Assembly: GCF_043195125.1 (NCBI RefSeq)
Contig: NZ_JBAFWR010000002.1
Source: NCEH01 sp043195125
GTDB lineage: Bacteria; Pseudomonadota; Alphaproteobacteria; Rhizobiales; Xanthobacteraceae
Length of the DNA: 64,000 bases
Direction: 5' to 3' (one strand)
In this document: piece by piece, positions 44,881 through 54,254 of the stretch
Layout: the number at the start of each line of letters is the position of its first letter
Position numbering within the stretch: position 1 is the stretch's first letter
Program-made: the position numbers and the translations under genes
Notes under the pieces: generated by a model
Database searches by the model: none
What the model was told of the DNA's origin: nothing
Seen by the model: only the letters and a program-made list of their open reading frames with translations

Positions 44881-46281
44881 TCACCCCTCTTTCGGTAACG
44901 CTGCCCTGCGTGGCGCGCGGGCCGCGATCCCCGCCACAAGGGACGCAAGGGAAGCGACGCCCTCGATGGATATGGCGCCGTCCATTCCCTCGGCGGCGCC
45001 GCTGGGCATGACGGCGCGCGCGAAGCCGAGTTTCGCGGCTTCCTTCAGCCGTGCTGCCGCCTGGGAGACCGGACGCACCGCCCCGGTGAGGCTCACCTCG
45101 CCGAAATAGACCGCGTCCGCCGGCAAGGGCGCGCCGGTGAGCGAGGAGACCAGCGCCCCCGCCACCGCGAGATCCGCCGCCGGCTCGCCGATTCGCAGGC
45201 CGCCGGCCACGTTCAAATATACGTCATGGCCACCCAGCCGCACGCCGCAGCGCGCGTCCAGCACCGCCAGCACCATGGCGAGGCGGTTGGAATCCCATCC
45301 CACCACCGCCCGGCGCGGCGTGCCGAGGGTGGAGGGCGCCACCAGCGCCTGGATCTCCACCAGCACCGGGCGTGTGCCCTCCATGCCGGCGAACACGGCT
45401 GTGCCCGGCGCCCCGGCATCGCGATGGGAGAGGAACAGCTCGGACGGGTTGGCGACTTCCGACAATCCCTTGCCGGTCATCTCGAACACGCCGATCTCGT
45501 CGGTGGGGCCGAATCGATTCTTCTGCGCTCGCAGGATGCGGAACTGGTGGCCGCCGTCGCCCTCGAAGGAGAACACCGCGTCCACCATGTGCTCAACCAC
45601 GCGCGGGCCGGCGATCTGCCCGTCCTTGGTGACATGGCCCACCAGGATCACCGCCGCGCCGGTCTGCTTGGCGTAGCGCACCATCAATTGGGCCGAGGTG
45701 CGCACTTGGGTGACGGTGCCCGGCGCCGATTCCACCGAATCGCTCCACATGGTCTGGATCGAATCGATCACCACGAACTGCACCGGCGGCCCAGCGGAGA
45801 GGGTGGCGATGATGTTTTCCGCATTGGTCTCGGCGGCAAGTCCGACCGGCGCGTCGGCCAGATCGAGCCGGCCGGCGCGCATGCGCACCTGGTCGACCGC
45901 CTCTTCGCCCGAGACATAGACGATGCGATGCCCCGCCCGCCCCAGGGCGGCCGAGGCCTGGATCAGCAAGGTGGACTTGCCGATGCCGGGATCGCCGCCG
46001 AGCAGCACGATGGAACCGGGCACGAAGCCGCCGCCGGCCACCCGGTCCAGCTCGCCGATGCCGGAAATCAGGCGCGGCGCCGCCTTGCCCTGGCCCTGCA
46101 GGCTTTCCAGCGCCACCGCCCGTCCCTTGCGGCCGGAACGCTGGGCGGCCGGCACGGAAGCGGCGACATTGGCCTCCTCGGAAATGGTGTTCCATCCCCC
46201 ACAGGCCTCGCACTTGCCCTGCCAGCGGTTATAGACCGCGCCACAGGACTGGCAGACGAAGGTGGGGCTGTTCTTGGCCAT
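44881..46281 (-). CDS. radA: DNA repair protein RadA (Sms)
   Basis: RecA-like ATPase that promotes branch migration in recombination repair, 466 residues. The C4 zinc finger is CQSCGAVYNRWQGKCEACG at the N-terminus; Walker A is GGDPGIGKSTLL; the Sms-specific KNRFGPTDEIG motif and the C-terminal Lon-like domain (GLRIGEPAADLAVAGALVSS) are intact. ATG 46281 opens directly on the zinc finger. Part of the alr-radA-cvpA-purF run. Confidence 0.95.
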   Translation of the reverse strand: MAKNSPTFVCQSCGAVYNRWQGKCEACGGWNTISEEANVAASVPAAQRSGRKGRAVALESLQGQGKAAPRLISGIGELDRVAGGGFVPGSIVLLGGDPGIGKSTLLIQASAALGRAGHRIVYVSGEEAVDQVRMRAGRLDLADAPVGLAAETNAENIIATLSAGPPVQFVVIDSIQTMWSDSVESAPGTVTQVRTSAQLMVRYAKQTGAAVILVGHVTKDGQIAGPRVVEHMVDAVFSFEGDGGHQFRILRAQKNRFGPTDEIGVFEMTGKGLSEVANPSELFLSHRDAGAPGTAVFAGMEGTRPVLVEIQALVAPSTLGTPRRAVVGWDSNRLAMVLAVLDARCGVRLGGHDVYLNVAGGLRIGEPAADLAVAGALVSSLTGAPLPADAVYFGEVSLTGAVRPVSQAAARLKEAAKLGFARAVMPSGAAEGMDGAISIEGVASLASLVAGIAARAPRRAALPKEG

Positions 46282-46329
46282 GGGTCGGGAGGGCTCCGGG
46301 CGCGCAGGGGCGCGACTCACCCGTATAGT

Positions 46330-47451
46330 CTAGCCGCCCACATAGACGCGGTGATAGCGCGGCCCCAGGCTGGTGAGCACCTCATAGCCGATGGTGCCGC
46401 CATGGGCGGCGAGTTCATCGATGCCGATGCCGTCGCCGAGCAGCACGGCCGGGTCCCCGCGCCGCGCCTTCTCATTGGGCACGTCGGTGACGTCCACGGC
46501 CGTCAGATCCATGGAAATGCGTCCCACCAGCGGGCAGCGCAGGCCGCCGATCATGGCATCCGCGCCCCGTCGGGCATCGCTGCCGCCGAACGCGCGCAGG
46601 AAGCCGTCGGCATAGCCGAGGGAGAGGATGGCGATCCGGCTGTCGCGTTGCAGGCGCTGGGCGGCACCATAGCCCACCGTCGTGCCGGCGCGCGCTTCGC
46701 GCACCTGAATGATCGGCACGTCCAGCCGGACCACGCTGCGCAACGCCGTGCCGCCGGAAATCGGCGCGCCGCCATAGAGCGCGATGCCGGGGCGCACCAT
46801 GTCGAAATACATCTCCGGCCCGCCCAGCGTGCCGGCCGAATTGGCGAGCGAGGCGGGAATGCCGGGAAATGCCGCCGCCACTTTCGCGAACAGATGGTGC
46901 TGCGCCTGGGTCAGCGGGTGGCGCGCCGTATCCGCGCAGGCAAGGTGCGTCATGATGAGGGAGGGACGGAACGAGGGTCCCCCCTCCCCGGCAATCGTGA
47001 GCGCCTCGTCCACGCTGAGACCCAGCCGGTTCATCCCGGTATCGATATGCAGGGCGGCGGGCTGGCTCACCCCAAGGGCCCGGCTGTGGATGGACCATTC
47101 GGCAATTTCCTGCCGGCTGCCCAGCACCGGCCGCAGATCGGCGGCGGAATAGGAATGGGCGGTGTCCGGCAGCAGGCCGCCGAGCACATAGATGGTGGCC
47201 TCGGGGAGCAGCGCCCGCAACGCCTCGCCTTCCTGCACCAGGGCGACGAAGAAGGTGCGCGCGCCCGCCTTCCACAGCGCCGGCGCCGCCTGCGCAAGGC
47301 CGAGGCCATAGGCATCCGCCTTCACCACCGCCGCGCATTCCGCCGGCGCGACCCGCGCGGCGAGGGTGCGCCAATTATCGGCCAGGGCGCCGAGATCAAT
47401 GGTCAGGACGGCGCGGGACAAAGCGGAGGACGGGGCGGACGCGGGCTGCAT
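46330..47451 (-). CDS. alr: Alanine racemase
   Basis: PLP fold-type III enzyme, 373 residues, making D-alanine for peptidoglycan. The PLP lysine is in AVVKADAYGLG; the second catalytic residue, Tyr, is expected in GTTVGYGAAQR; HIDTGMNRLG and CPLVGRISMDLTAVDVTD are family hallmarks. It lies 48 bases upstream of radA and about 115 bases downstream of dnaB. A D-amino-acid catabolic role (dadX) is less likely because of the biosynthetic context. Confidence 0.95.
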   Translation of the reverse strand: MQPASAPSSALSRAVLTIDLGALADNWRTLAARVAPAECAAVVKADAYGLGLAQAAPALWKAGARTFFVALVQEGEALRALLPEATIYVLGGLLPDTAHSYSAADLRPVLGSRQEIAEWSIHSRALGVSQPAALHIDTGMNRLGLSVDEALTIAGEGGPSFRPSLIMTHLACADTARHPLTQAQHHLFAKVAAAFPGIPASLANSAGTLGGPEMYFDMVRPGIALYGGAPISGGTALRSVVRLDVPIIQVREARAGTTVGYGAAQRLQRDSRIAILSLGYADGFLRAFGGSDARRGADAMIGGLRCPLVGRISMDLTAVDVTDVPNEKARRGDPAVLLGDGIGIDELAAHGGTIGYEVLTSLGPRYHRVYVGG

Positions 47452-47566
47452 CGAAACGCTTTCCCTGAAGGCGACGGGATTCGCTGTCCTGTCTATACCT
47501 TACCCGTGACGGGGCGGCAGCGCCGAACGCGGGGCAGATCCGCGCGCCACGCCCATCATGGGGCGG

Positions 47567-49051
47567 TCAGTGGCGGTCGGGCAGGCGATCTTCACGTGCA
47601 AGATTCGAGAAGCGCGTGAACTGCGGCTCGAAATGCACCTTCACCGTGCCCGTGGGGCCGTGGCGCTGCTTGCCGATGATGACTTCCGCGACCCCCTCGG
47701 CCGCCTTCATGTCCGCCTCCCACTTGAACCATTCCTCGGTTCCAGGCTTGGGCTCGCGGCTCTTGAGGTAATATTCCTCGCGATAGACGAACATCACCAC
47801 GTCGGCGTCCTGCTCGATGGAGCCGGATTCACGCAGGTCGGCGAGTTGCGGGCGCTTGTCGTCGCGCGCCTCCACCTGACGGGAAAGCTGCGAGAGCGCC
47901 ATGATCGGCACTTGCAATTCCTTCGCCAGCGCCTTGAGGCCGGTGGTGATTTCAGTGACTTCCTGCACGCGGTTCTGCGACGAGCTTTTCGACGAGCCGG
48001 ACAGCAATTGCAGATAGTCCACCACCATGAAGTCCAGCCCCCGCTGGCGCTTCAGGCGCCGCGCGCGGGCCACCAACTGGGCGATCGAGATGCCGCCGGT
48101 ATCGTCGATATAGAGCGGCACCACTTGCATGGTCTGGGCGGCGGCAGCCAGCTTGGAGAACTCACTTTCCGAAATATCGCCGCGGCGGATCTTGTAGGAG
48201 GCAATCTCCGCCTGCTCGGCGAGGATACGCGTCGCCAATTGCTCGGCGGACATTTCCAGCGAGAAGAAGCCGACGATGCCGCCGCTCTGGGTCTCGATGG
48301 AGCCGTCCGCCCGCTGCTCGCCGCGATAGGCGGCGGCGATATTGAAGGCGATGTTGGTGGCGAGCGCGGTCTTGCCCATGGCGGGACGGCCGGCGAGAAT
48401 CACAAGATCTGAGGGCTGTAGACCGCCCATCTGCTGGTCCAGATCGTCGAGCCCCGAGGCGATGCCGGAAAGATGGCCCTCGCGCTGGAAGGCGCGGCTC
48501 GCCATGTCCACCGCTTCGCGCAGCGCCTCGCCGAAGCGCTGGAAGCCGCCGTCATAGCGTCCGCTCTCGGCGATGGCGTAGAGGCGCTTTTCCGCTTCCT
48601 CGATCTGGTCCTGCGGCGTCGCCTCCACCGGCGCGTCATAGGCGTCGTTGACGATTTCCTCGCCGATGCGGATCAGCTCGCGCCGCACCGAGAGATCATA
48701 GATGGCGCGGCCGTAATCCTCGGCATTGATGACGGTGGTCGCCTCCGCCGCGAGGCGGGCGAGATAATGCGGGCCGCTTAGCCCCGCCACATCCAGGTCG
48801 GCCGGCAGGAAGGTCTTGAGGGTGACCGGAGTCGCCACCTTCCCGGCGCGCACCAGGGCGCCCGCCAACTCGAAGATGCGCCCGTGGATGGGCTCGAAGA
48901 AATGCTCGGGCTTGAGGAAGTCCGACACCCGGTAAAAGGCGTCGTTATTGACCAGAATCGCGCCCAGAAGGGATTGCTCCGCCTCCACATTGTGGGGCGC
49001 CTGACGATAGGAGGGATCAAGATCCCCCTTCTGGTCGGAGAGGTCGAGCAT
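47567..49051 (-). CDS. dnaB: Replicative DNA helicase DnaB
   Basis: Hexameric 5'-3' replication fork helicase, 494 residues. The N-terminal helical domain (PHNVEAEQSLLGAIL) interacts with primase; Walker A is LAGRPAMGKTALATN; FSLEMSAEQLATRIL, VVDYLQLLSG and the arginine-finger region GKQRHGPTGTVKVHF are intact. No intein or insertion is visible. It follows cfa in the same direction, after a 204-base gap. Confidence 0.96.
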   Translation of the reverse strand: MLDLSDQKGDLDPSYRQAPHNVEAEQSLLGAILVNNDAFYRVSDFLKPEHFFEPIHGRIFELAGALVRAGKVATPVTLKTFLPADLDVAGLSGPHYLARLAAEATTVINAEDYGRAIYDLSVRRELIRIGEEIVNDAYDAPVEATPQDQIEEAEKRLYAIAESGRYDGGFQRFGEALREAVDMASRAFQREGHLSGIASGLDDLDQQMGGLQPSDLVILAGRPAMGKTALATNIAFNIAAAYRGEQRADGSIETQSGGIVGFFSLEMSAEQLATRILAEQAEIASYKIRRGDISESEFSKLAAAAQTMQVVPLYIDDTGGISIAQLVARARRLKRQRGLDFMVVDYLQLLSGSSKSSSQNRVQEVTEITTGLKALAKELQVPIMALSQLSRQVEARDDKRPQLADLRESGSIEQDADVVMFVYREEYYLKSREPKPGTEEWFKWEADMKAAEGVAEVIIGKQRHGPTGTVKVHFEPQFTRFSNLAREDRLPDRH

Positions 49052-49255
49052 GGGGCGAGGCCGGTTTGGTGAACGAGCCCTTGTTTAGCAGAAGGCGCAG
49101 CCTCCGCGGACACCCTTGCTTTCTTCGCCGACGAGGGAATTTTCCCTGTGCATGACTTCTGGGCATTACGGGGATAACCCGCCCCGAAGGTTTAGTCCGG
49201 GCGGGCATGCTCATCCCGCCGGGAGAGACGCATCGCGCGGCCCCGAAGGCCGCGT

Positions 49256-50509
49256 TCACTCACCCGCCAGCCGGAGCGGCGGAGCGCTGCGCTTCTCTAT
49301 TCCCCGCAGCTTGTCCTCGGCCTCGGCGATATAATCGCGGGTCAGCGGCACCGCCTCCTGTTTGCGGGCGAGCTGGATCTGGAACACCATCAGGCCCTGG
49401 TAGCGAAACGCCATTTCCGATCCGGCGAGATAGAATTCCCACATGCGCAGGAACCGCTCGTCGGTGAGGCGCAGGACCTCCTCCCGCCGCGCGAGGAAGC
49501 GCTCGCGCCACGCCTTCAGCGTGTCGGCATAGTGCAGGCGCAGGATCTCGATGTCGGTGACGACCAGCCCCGCCCGCTCAATGTGGGGCGTCACCTCCGA
49601 GAGCGCCGGCATGTAGCCGCCGGGGAAGATGTATTTGGCGATCCAGGGATTGGTGAAGCCGGGCGGGTCAAACCGGCCGATGGCGTGCAGCAGCATCACC
49701 CCGTCGGGCGCCAGCAGCGCGCGCGTCTTGCGGAAGAATTCGCCGTAATGATCGACGCCCACATGCTCGAACATGCCCACGGAGACGATGCGGTCGAACG
49801 GGCCGGGCACGTCGCGATAATCTTGGAGCGCGAACGAGACCTGCCCCTCCAGCCCCTTTTCCCGGGCGCGGGATTGGGCGACGCCCAATTGCTCCGTGGA
49901 CAAGGTGACGCCGGAGACCCGTGCCTTGGCGATCTCCGCCAGATACAGGCCGAGCCCACCCCAGCCGCTGCCGATGTCCAGCACGCTCAGATTCGGCTTG
50001 TCGAGCACCAGCTTGGCCGCGATATGCCGCTTTTTGGCCAGTTGGGCATCGTCGAGCCGCTCGCCGGGATGCTCGAAATAGGCGCAGGAATATTGCTTGT
50101 CCGCGTCCAGGAACAGCGAATAGAGCCGCCCGTCCAGGTCGTAATGATGGGCCACATTGCGCCGGGCGCGGCCGCGCGGATTGAACTGGTCGAGGCGCCG
50201 CAGCACGCGCCGCGCGAAATAAAGCAGGCGCGAGGTCAGCGTGGGCTGGAGCACGTCCTGCGACATCACCAGTTCCAGCAGGTCGGCAATGGAGCCGCGC
50301 TCGAGCACCAGATCGCCGCTGGTGTAGATTTCGCCGAGCTGCATTTCCGGGTCGAGCAGCAACATGAGCTGCGCCCGTTTGGTGGCGAAGCGGACATGAA
50401 CCAGAGGTTCGCTCGGCCCCGCCTTGAAGGTGCGGCCGGACGCCGTCGTGACTTTGAGACCGCCGTGTTTCACGACACGACGCAGAACAGATTCAAGCAA
50501 CCGATCCAC
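49256..50509 (-). CDS. cfa: Cyclopropane-fatty-acyl-phospholipid synthase
   Basis: SAM-dependent methylene transferase, 417 residues, that converts cis-unsaturated acyl chains of membrane phospholipids to cyclopropane rings. The SAM motif VLDIGSGWGGLGLYLA, the GVTLSTEQ loop, FDRIVSVGMFEHVG and YIFPGGYMPALSE are all typical; the N-terminal domain (about residues 1-115) binds lipid. The start appears to be GTG near 50509. It sits between rplI and dnaB, an insertion into an otherwise conserved replication/translation block. Confidence 0.94.
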   Translation of the reverse strand: MDRLLESVLRRVVKHGGLKVTTASGRTFKAGPSEPLVHVRFATKRAQLMLLLDPEMQLGEIYTSGDLVLERGSIADLLELVMSQDVLQPTLTSRLLYFARRVLRRLDQFNPRGRARRNVAHHYDLDGRLYSLFLDADKQYSCAYFEHPGERLDDAQLAKKRHIAAKLVLDKPNLSVLDIGSGWGGLGLYLAEIAKARVSGVTLSTEQLGVAQSRAREKGLEGQVSFALQDYRDVPGPFDRIVSVGMFEHVGVDHYGEFFRKTRALLAPDGVMLLHAIGRFDPPGFTNPWIAKYIFPGGYMPALSEVTPHIERAGLVVTDIEILRLHYADTLKAWRERFLARREEVLRLTDERFLRMWEFYLAGSEMAFRYQGLMVFQIQLARKQEAVPLTRDYIAEAEDKLRGIEKRSAPPLRLAGE

Positions 50510-50740
50510 TGGGCCGCCTCCATCCTAAGATGACCGCCTGGGTTGCCCCTCCTCTTGGTTTCTGCCCCCGCGCACCAAAGCACACACACGTGATGCATTA
50601 GCCGGGGCGCTCGCGCATGACTTAACGGAAACGGGATTCGGCCCGGTCCGCAGTCATGCTGTCCTTGCGGGCTCTTACGGCCAGCAGAAGCCGTGTAAAT
50701 CTGAACACCACATGACCGCTACGGCAATACCAAAATTGAC

Positions 50741-50778
50741 CAAAAACAAGAAAACGCCCGGCGCATGGCCGGGCGTTT
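50741..50778 (-). terminator. Rho-independent terminator of the rpsF-rpsR-rplI operon
   Basis: Stem arms at 50752-50762 and 50768-50778 form an 11-bp hairpin (AAACGCCCGGC on the plus strand) and the minus-strand transcript continues with TTCTTGTTTTTGG. It lies 33 bases after the rplI stop. The remaining 50510-50740 gap shows no gene. Confidence 0.9.
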
Positions 50779-50810
50779 CCAAAGCGTGAGGTAAGCGGAA
50801 GAAGATCAAC

Positions 50811-51407
50811 TCACTCGGCGTCGTCGAGTTCCGCGGCGGCTTCTTCGGCTTCGGCCTCGGCGAGGGTGGCGTCGCGCTCGGCGGCGGCTTCGGCCTCAGC
50901 CTCTTCATCCTCGTCACGGCGGGTGCGCAGGTCCTCGCCGCGCGCCACGCGCTCGGCTTCCTCGACGCTGCGGGCGACGTTGGCGGTCACGGCGACCTCA
51001 ACTTCGGGGTGCAGGCGCACGGGGATCGTGTGCATGCCGATGGTCTTGATGGGGTGATTGAGCTCGATCTGCTGACGGTCGACCGTGAAGCCTGCCTTCA
51101 CCAGGGCCTCGGCGAGATCGCGGGTGGACACCGAGCCGTAGAGCTGGCCGCTCTCGCCGGCCTGGCGCAGGATCACGACGCTCTGGCCGTTCAGCTTCTC
51201 GGCCACGCCCTCGGCCTCCTTGCGGAGCTCCAGATTGCGGGTTTCCAGCTGAACCTTCATCTGGTCGAACTTGGCCTTGTTGGCCTTGGTGGCGCGCAGG
51301 GCCTTGTTGTTCGGCAGCAGGAAGTTGCGGCCGTAACCGTCACGCACCTTCACCACTTCGCCCATCTGGCCCAGCTTGGCCACGCGCTCCAAAAGAATGA
51401 CTTCCAT
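50811..51407 (-). CDS. rplI: 50S ribosomal protein bL9
   Basis: Ribosomal protein, 198 residues. MEVILLERVAKLGQMGEVVKVRDGYGRNFLLP is the signature N-terminal domain that binds 23S rRNA; a long helix and a C-terminal domain follow. The last 45 residues form an acidic tail (EEAEAEAAAERDATLAEAEAEEAA), which makes the protein longer than the 149 residues of E. coli L9, as is common in alphaproteobacteria. Confidence 0.97.
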   Translation of the reverse strand: MEVILLERVAKLGQMGEVVKVRDGYGRNFLLPNNKALRATKANKAKFDQMKVQLETRNLELRKEAEGVAEKLNGQSVVILRQAGESGQLYGSVSTRDLAEALVKAGFTVDRQQIELNHPIKTIGMHTIPVRLHPEVEVAVTANVARSVEEAERVARGEDLRTRRDEDEEAEAEAAAERDATLAEAEAEEAAAELDDAE

Positions 51408-51452
51408 TTTCGTGTCTCCTGTTTCGATGTTTCGGGGGTCGGGGAATTTCTG

Positions 51453-52406
51453 TCAGCGGTCGTTGGCGGCCGGCGGTCGCCCGCCGGGAGCCGATCGCGT
51501 CCGCAGATCGAACATGGCGTCCACCACGCCAAGCAGCGCCACCACCAGCACCGGCCACCCCAATGCCAGGGTGCCGAGCCAAACGGCGGTGAGAATGAGA
51601 ACCCGCGAATTGCGCCCGCGGGTGAGAAAATGCAGCACCGCGAAGCCCGCGACCGCATAGGCGGTCACCAGCGTCGCCGCGACCACGGAGGCGGAAAGAC
51701 CCACCATGCCCGGCACCACGGAGGCGGCGATGATCAGAGCCAGCACGAGCGAGGTGGACGCCGGCAGGCGGGTCGCCGCCAGGTCGGGCCAGGGACGGGC
51801 GAGCCGGCCCGATACCAGCGCCGCGCGGCCCGCGAGATACAGGCAGCACAGTTGCGTGACCATGGCGAGGGCGCCCGCCATGGGCGGCAGGATGTTCGCG
51901 ACCATCTCGCCCATCCGCGCGGTGTCCGCGCTCGTCGGGCCGGATTGTCCCTGCACCTGGACGAAGGTGGCGAAGGCGGCCGCGACCGCCGTGCGGTATG
52001 TCTCGAAATCGCCGGCGACCGAGAGCACCGCCGTGATGACGCTGAAACTCGACAGCGCGGCGCAGGTGAGCACCAGCCCGCCGATGGAGAACCAGATCAG
52101 CTTGGTGGGATTTGCCGCATCGCTGCGGGCCATCAGCGCGCCGTAGGACAAAGCCCAGGCGGGCCCGCCGATGCCGACGAGATAGGCGATGAGGAAAGAA
52201 GAATTGAAATAGAGCCCGAGGGCGATGCTCGCGACGGCGACGCCGGCCAGGGCCGAGATGTGCGAGAAGGCAAGCCCCGCGATCATGATGGGCAGAGGCG
52301 CCAGATAGAAGAACGGCACGGCCCAGATGCCCCCGGTCGCGATGCCCGCGACGAGAAGCGCCGACGCCGCTCCGGCGGCGAGGCCGATCATCAGAAACTG
52401 TGCCAT
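51453..52406 (-). CDS. DUF2232 membrane protein
   Basis: Integral-membrane protein, 317 residues, with about eight hydrophobic helices and no signal peptide. It matches the DUF2232/YybS-like family found between rpsR and rplI in many Hyphomicrobiales. MIGLAAGAASALLVAGIATGG and PLPIMIAGLAFSHISALAGVAVASI are typical. The biochemical function is unknown; position suggests co-expression with ribosomal genes. Confidence 0.85.
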   Translation of the reverse strand: MAQFLMIGLAAGAASALLVAGIATGGIWAVPFFYLAPLPIMIAGLAFSHISALAGVAVASIALGLYFNSSFLIAYLVGIGGPAWALSYGALMARSDAANPTKLIWFSIGGLVLTCAALSSFSVITAVLSVAGDFETYRTAVAAAFATFVQVQGQSGPTSADTARMGEMVANILPPMAGALAMVTQLCCLYLAGRAALVSGRLARPWPDLAATRLPASTSLVLALIIAASVVPGMVGLSASVVAATLVTAYAVAGFAVLHFLTRGRNSRVLILTAVWLGTLALGWPVLVVALLGVVDAMFDLRTRSAPGGRPPAANDR

Positions 52407-52500
52407 CAGCTCGCTGTCCCGCAGAAGCGGTTAGAGGCAGATCGTCGCCTGCCCCAGCCAAACCCGGAAGCCGTAACCCCGGGACGCATCGTTAAATGAA

Positions 52501-52528
52501 AGGCGCCCCCTCCGGGGAGCGGGCGCCT
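52501..52528 (-). terminator. Hairpin after rpsR
   Basis: Perfect 8-bp arms AGGCGCCC (52501-52508) and GGGCGCCT (52521-52528), loop of 12 bases, followed on the minus strand by TTCATTTAACG. It probably attenuates transcription between rpsR and the DUF2232/rplI genes. Confidence 0.65.
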
Positions 52529-52535
52529 GGATTGA

Positions 52536-52796
52536 TCAGCGAATCACGAACGGCAGCAGGCCGAGGAAGCGCGAACGCTTGATGGCGGCCGACAGCTCGC
52601 GCTGCTTCTTGGCGGACACCGCGGTGATGCGGCTCGGCACGATCTTGCCGCGCTCGGAAATGTAGCGCTGCAGCAGACGCACGTCCTTGTAGTCGATCTT
52701 CGGCGCGTTGGGGCCGGAGAACGGGCAGGTCTTGCGACGACGGAAGAACGGACGGCGCTGACCGCCGCCGGCGCCACCAGCTTGAGCGAATGCCAT
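52536..52796 (-). CDS. rpsR: 30S ribosomal protein bS18
   Basis: Ribosomal protein, 86 residues. RRRKTCPFSG and IDYKDVRLLQRYISERGKIVPSRITAVSAKKQREL are diagnostic. Its start overlaps the rpsF stop by one base (TGATG type), indicating translational coupling, which suits the known S6-S18 heterodimer. Confidence 0.97.
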   Translation of the reverse strand: MAFAQAGGAGGGQRRPFFRRRKTCPFSGPNAPKIDYKDVRLLQRYISERGKIVPSRITAVSAKKQRELSAAIKRSRFLGLLPFVIR

Positions 52797-53263
52797 CAGA
52801 TCGCCTCCTCACCAGCGGTTTCTTCACGGTCGCGCGGACGGCGCGGACGGTCTTCACGGTCACGGCCGCCGAAGCCGCCGCCACCACCGAAGCCGCGATC
52901 GCCGCCGAAGCCACGCTCGCCACGATCACGATCGTCGCGGTCGCGCTTCTGGAGCATGGCCGAGGGGCCTTCCTCGTGCTCTTCCACACGCAGCGTGAGG
53001 AAACGCAGAACGTCCTCGTCGATGCGCATCTGGCGCTCCATCTCCTGAACCGCCGCCGGGGTGGCGTCGATGTTCATGAGGGTGAAGTGCGCCTTGCGGT
53101 TCTTGTTGATGCGATAGGTGAGCGTCTTCACGCCCCAGGCTTCGGTCTTGGTGACCTGACCGCCGTTCGCTTCGATAACGCCCTTGAATCGGGCGGCGAG
53201 TTCCTCGACCTGTTGCGCCGTAACGTCTTGGCGCGCGAGGAACACATGCTCATAGAGCGCCAT
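52796..53263 (-). CDS. rpsF: 30S ribosomal protein bS6
   Basis: Ribosomal protein, 155 residues, partner of bS18 on the small subunit platform. The core MALYEHVFLARQDVTAQQVEELAARF and TYRINKNRKAHFTLMNID is typical. After about residue 105 it continues into a Gly/Arg/Asp-rich tail (RGERGFGGDRGFGGGGGFGG), longer than in E. coli. ATG 53263 aligns with the family start; the open frame upstream is not conserved. Confidence 0.97.
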   Translation of the reverse strand: MALYEHVFLARQDVTAQQVEELAARFKGVIEANGGQVTKTEAWGVKTLTYRINKNRKAHFTLMNIDATPAAVQEMERQMRIDEDVLRFLTLRVEEHEEGPSAMLQKRDRDDRDRGERGFGGDRGFGGGGGFGGRDREDRPRRPRDREETAGEEAI

Positions 53264-53303
53264 GTGTCCTGTACCTTTCCTGTTGCTCCGCCGCCCGGCG
53301 CCA

Positions 53304-53329
53304 AGCCCTTTCGAACCTTTGGAAAGGCT
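53304..53329 (-). promoter_or_regulatory. Hairpin in the rpsF leader, possible S6:S18 autoregulatory site
   Basis: AGCCCTTTC (53304-53312) pairs with GAAAGGCT (53322-53329) with one bulge, in the 5' leader of rpsF, followed by a CCG-rich stretch. A bulged stem with conserved CCG is the known S6:S18 leader design, but I cannot verify the match. The rest of 53264-53570 is noncoding and holds divergent promoters that I could not define. Confidence 0.35.
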
Positions 53330-53570
53330 CGTTTGCTCGGAAGGCGGGGACACGGGACGACGGACCTGAAAGCCCTGCCCTCAGGTTCTCGGCTTGCGCA
53401 GAAAACAACAGATGGCCGTCCGTTCAGCCCCCGGCCGGGGCAACGGAAGCGGTGCGTATAGCAGGTTTTCCGCTGAAGGCAAGGATGCCGGAGGATCGGC
53501 CGGCCGCCGACACGCAATGTAGCCGCAATGATCGCGGCATAGCACGGGCGATCCCCTCGCGGAGACGAAC

Positions 53571-54254
53571 GTGCGCCTGTTGCTGATCGAAGACGAGCCG
53601 GAAATGGCCTCTGCCCTGGCGGCGAACTTCGGCCGGCTCGGAATCCTGCTCGATCATGTCGCCAACCTCGCCGATGCCGAGGCGGCGCTGGCGGACCATT
53701 GCCACGATGCCCTGCTGCTGGACCGACGCCTGCCGGACGGCGACGGCCTGACCCTGCTGGCGCGCCTGCGCGGCGGCCTGCAGGGCGAGGGGCACATCCC
53801 GGTGATCGTCCTCACCGCCCAAGGCGACCTGTCGGACCGGGTGGCTGGCCTTGATGCCGGCGCCGACGATTATCTCGCCAAGCCGTTCGCCATGGAGGAA
53901 TTGCTGGCGCGCCTGCGCGCCGTTCTGCGCCGACCCTCCGGCCTTGCCGCCCGCTCGACGCAGGCCGGGCGGCTGGTCTTCGACCCGGAGCACCGGGAAG
54001 CGAGCGTGGTGGGCGAGGTGCTCGATCTGCCGCGCCGGGAATTGCTGGTGCTCGAGGCGCTGATGCGCCGGCCCGGCCGCACGGTCATGCGCGAGGCGTT
54101 GGTGGAGGCGATCTACGGTTTTGAGGACGAGGTGCAGTCCAACGCTCTCGACGCCCATATCTCCCGTCTGCGCCGGAAGCTGGAGGCCGCCGGGGCGGGC
54201 GTGGAGATCCACGGCATCCGGGGCGTCGGCTATCTGCTGCGCGCCACGCCATGA
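53571..54254 (+). CDS. OmpR-type response regulator
   Basis: Two-component regulator, 227 residues, starting on GTG. Receiver motif EDEP, phospho-acceptor Asp51 in LLLDRRLPDG, switch Thr in VIVLTAQGD and Lys in LAKPF are intact. The C-terminal winged helix (PRRELLVLEALMRRPGRTVMREAL, SNALDAHISRLRRKLEAAG) is OmpR-type. It overlaps the kinase gene by four bases. The signal is unknown; PhoP/QseB-like regulators are closest. Confidence 0.93.
   Translation: MRLLLIEDEPEMASALAANFGRLGILLDHVANLADAEAALADHCHDALLLDRRLPDGDGLTLLARLRGGLQGEGHIPVIVLTAQGDLSDRVAGLDAGADDYLAKPFAMEELLARLRAVLRRPSGLAARSTQAGRLVFDPEHREASVVGEVLDLPRRELLVLEALMRRPGRTVMREALVEAIYGFEDEVQSNALDAHISRLRRKLEAAGAGVEIHGIRGVGYLLRATP

Noticed and set aside
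45226..47619. A plus-strand open frame of 797 codons
   Set aside because: Antisense to radA and alr; composition is typical of a GC-driven shadow frame.
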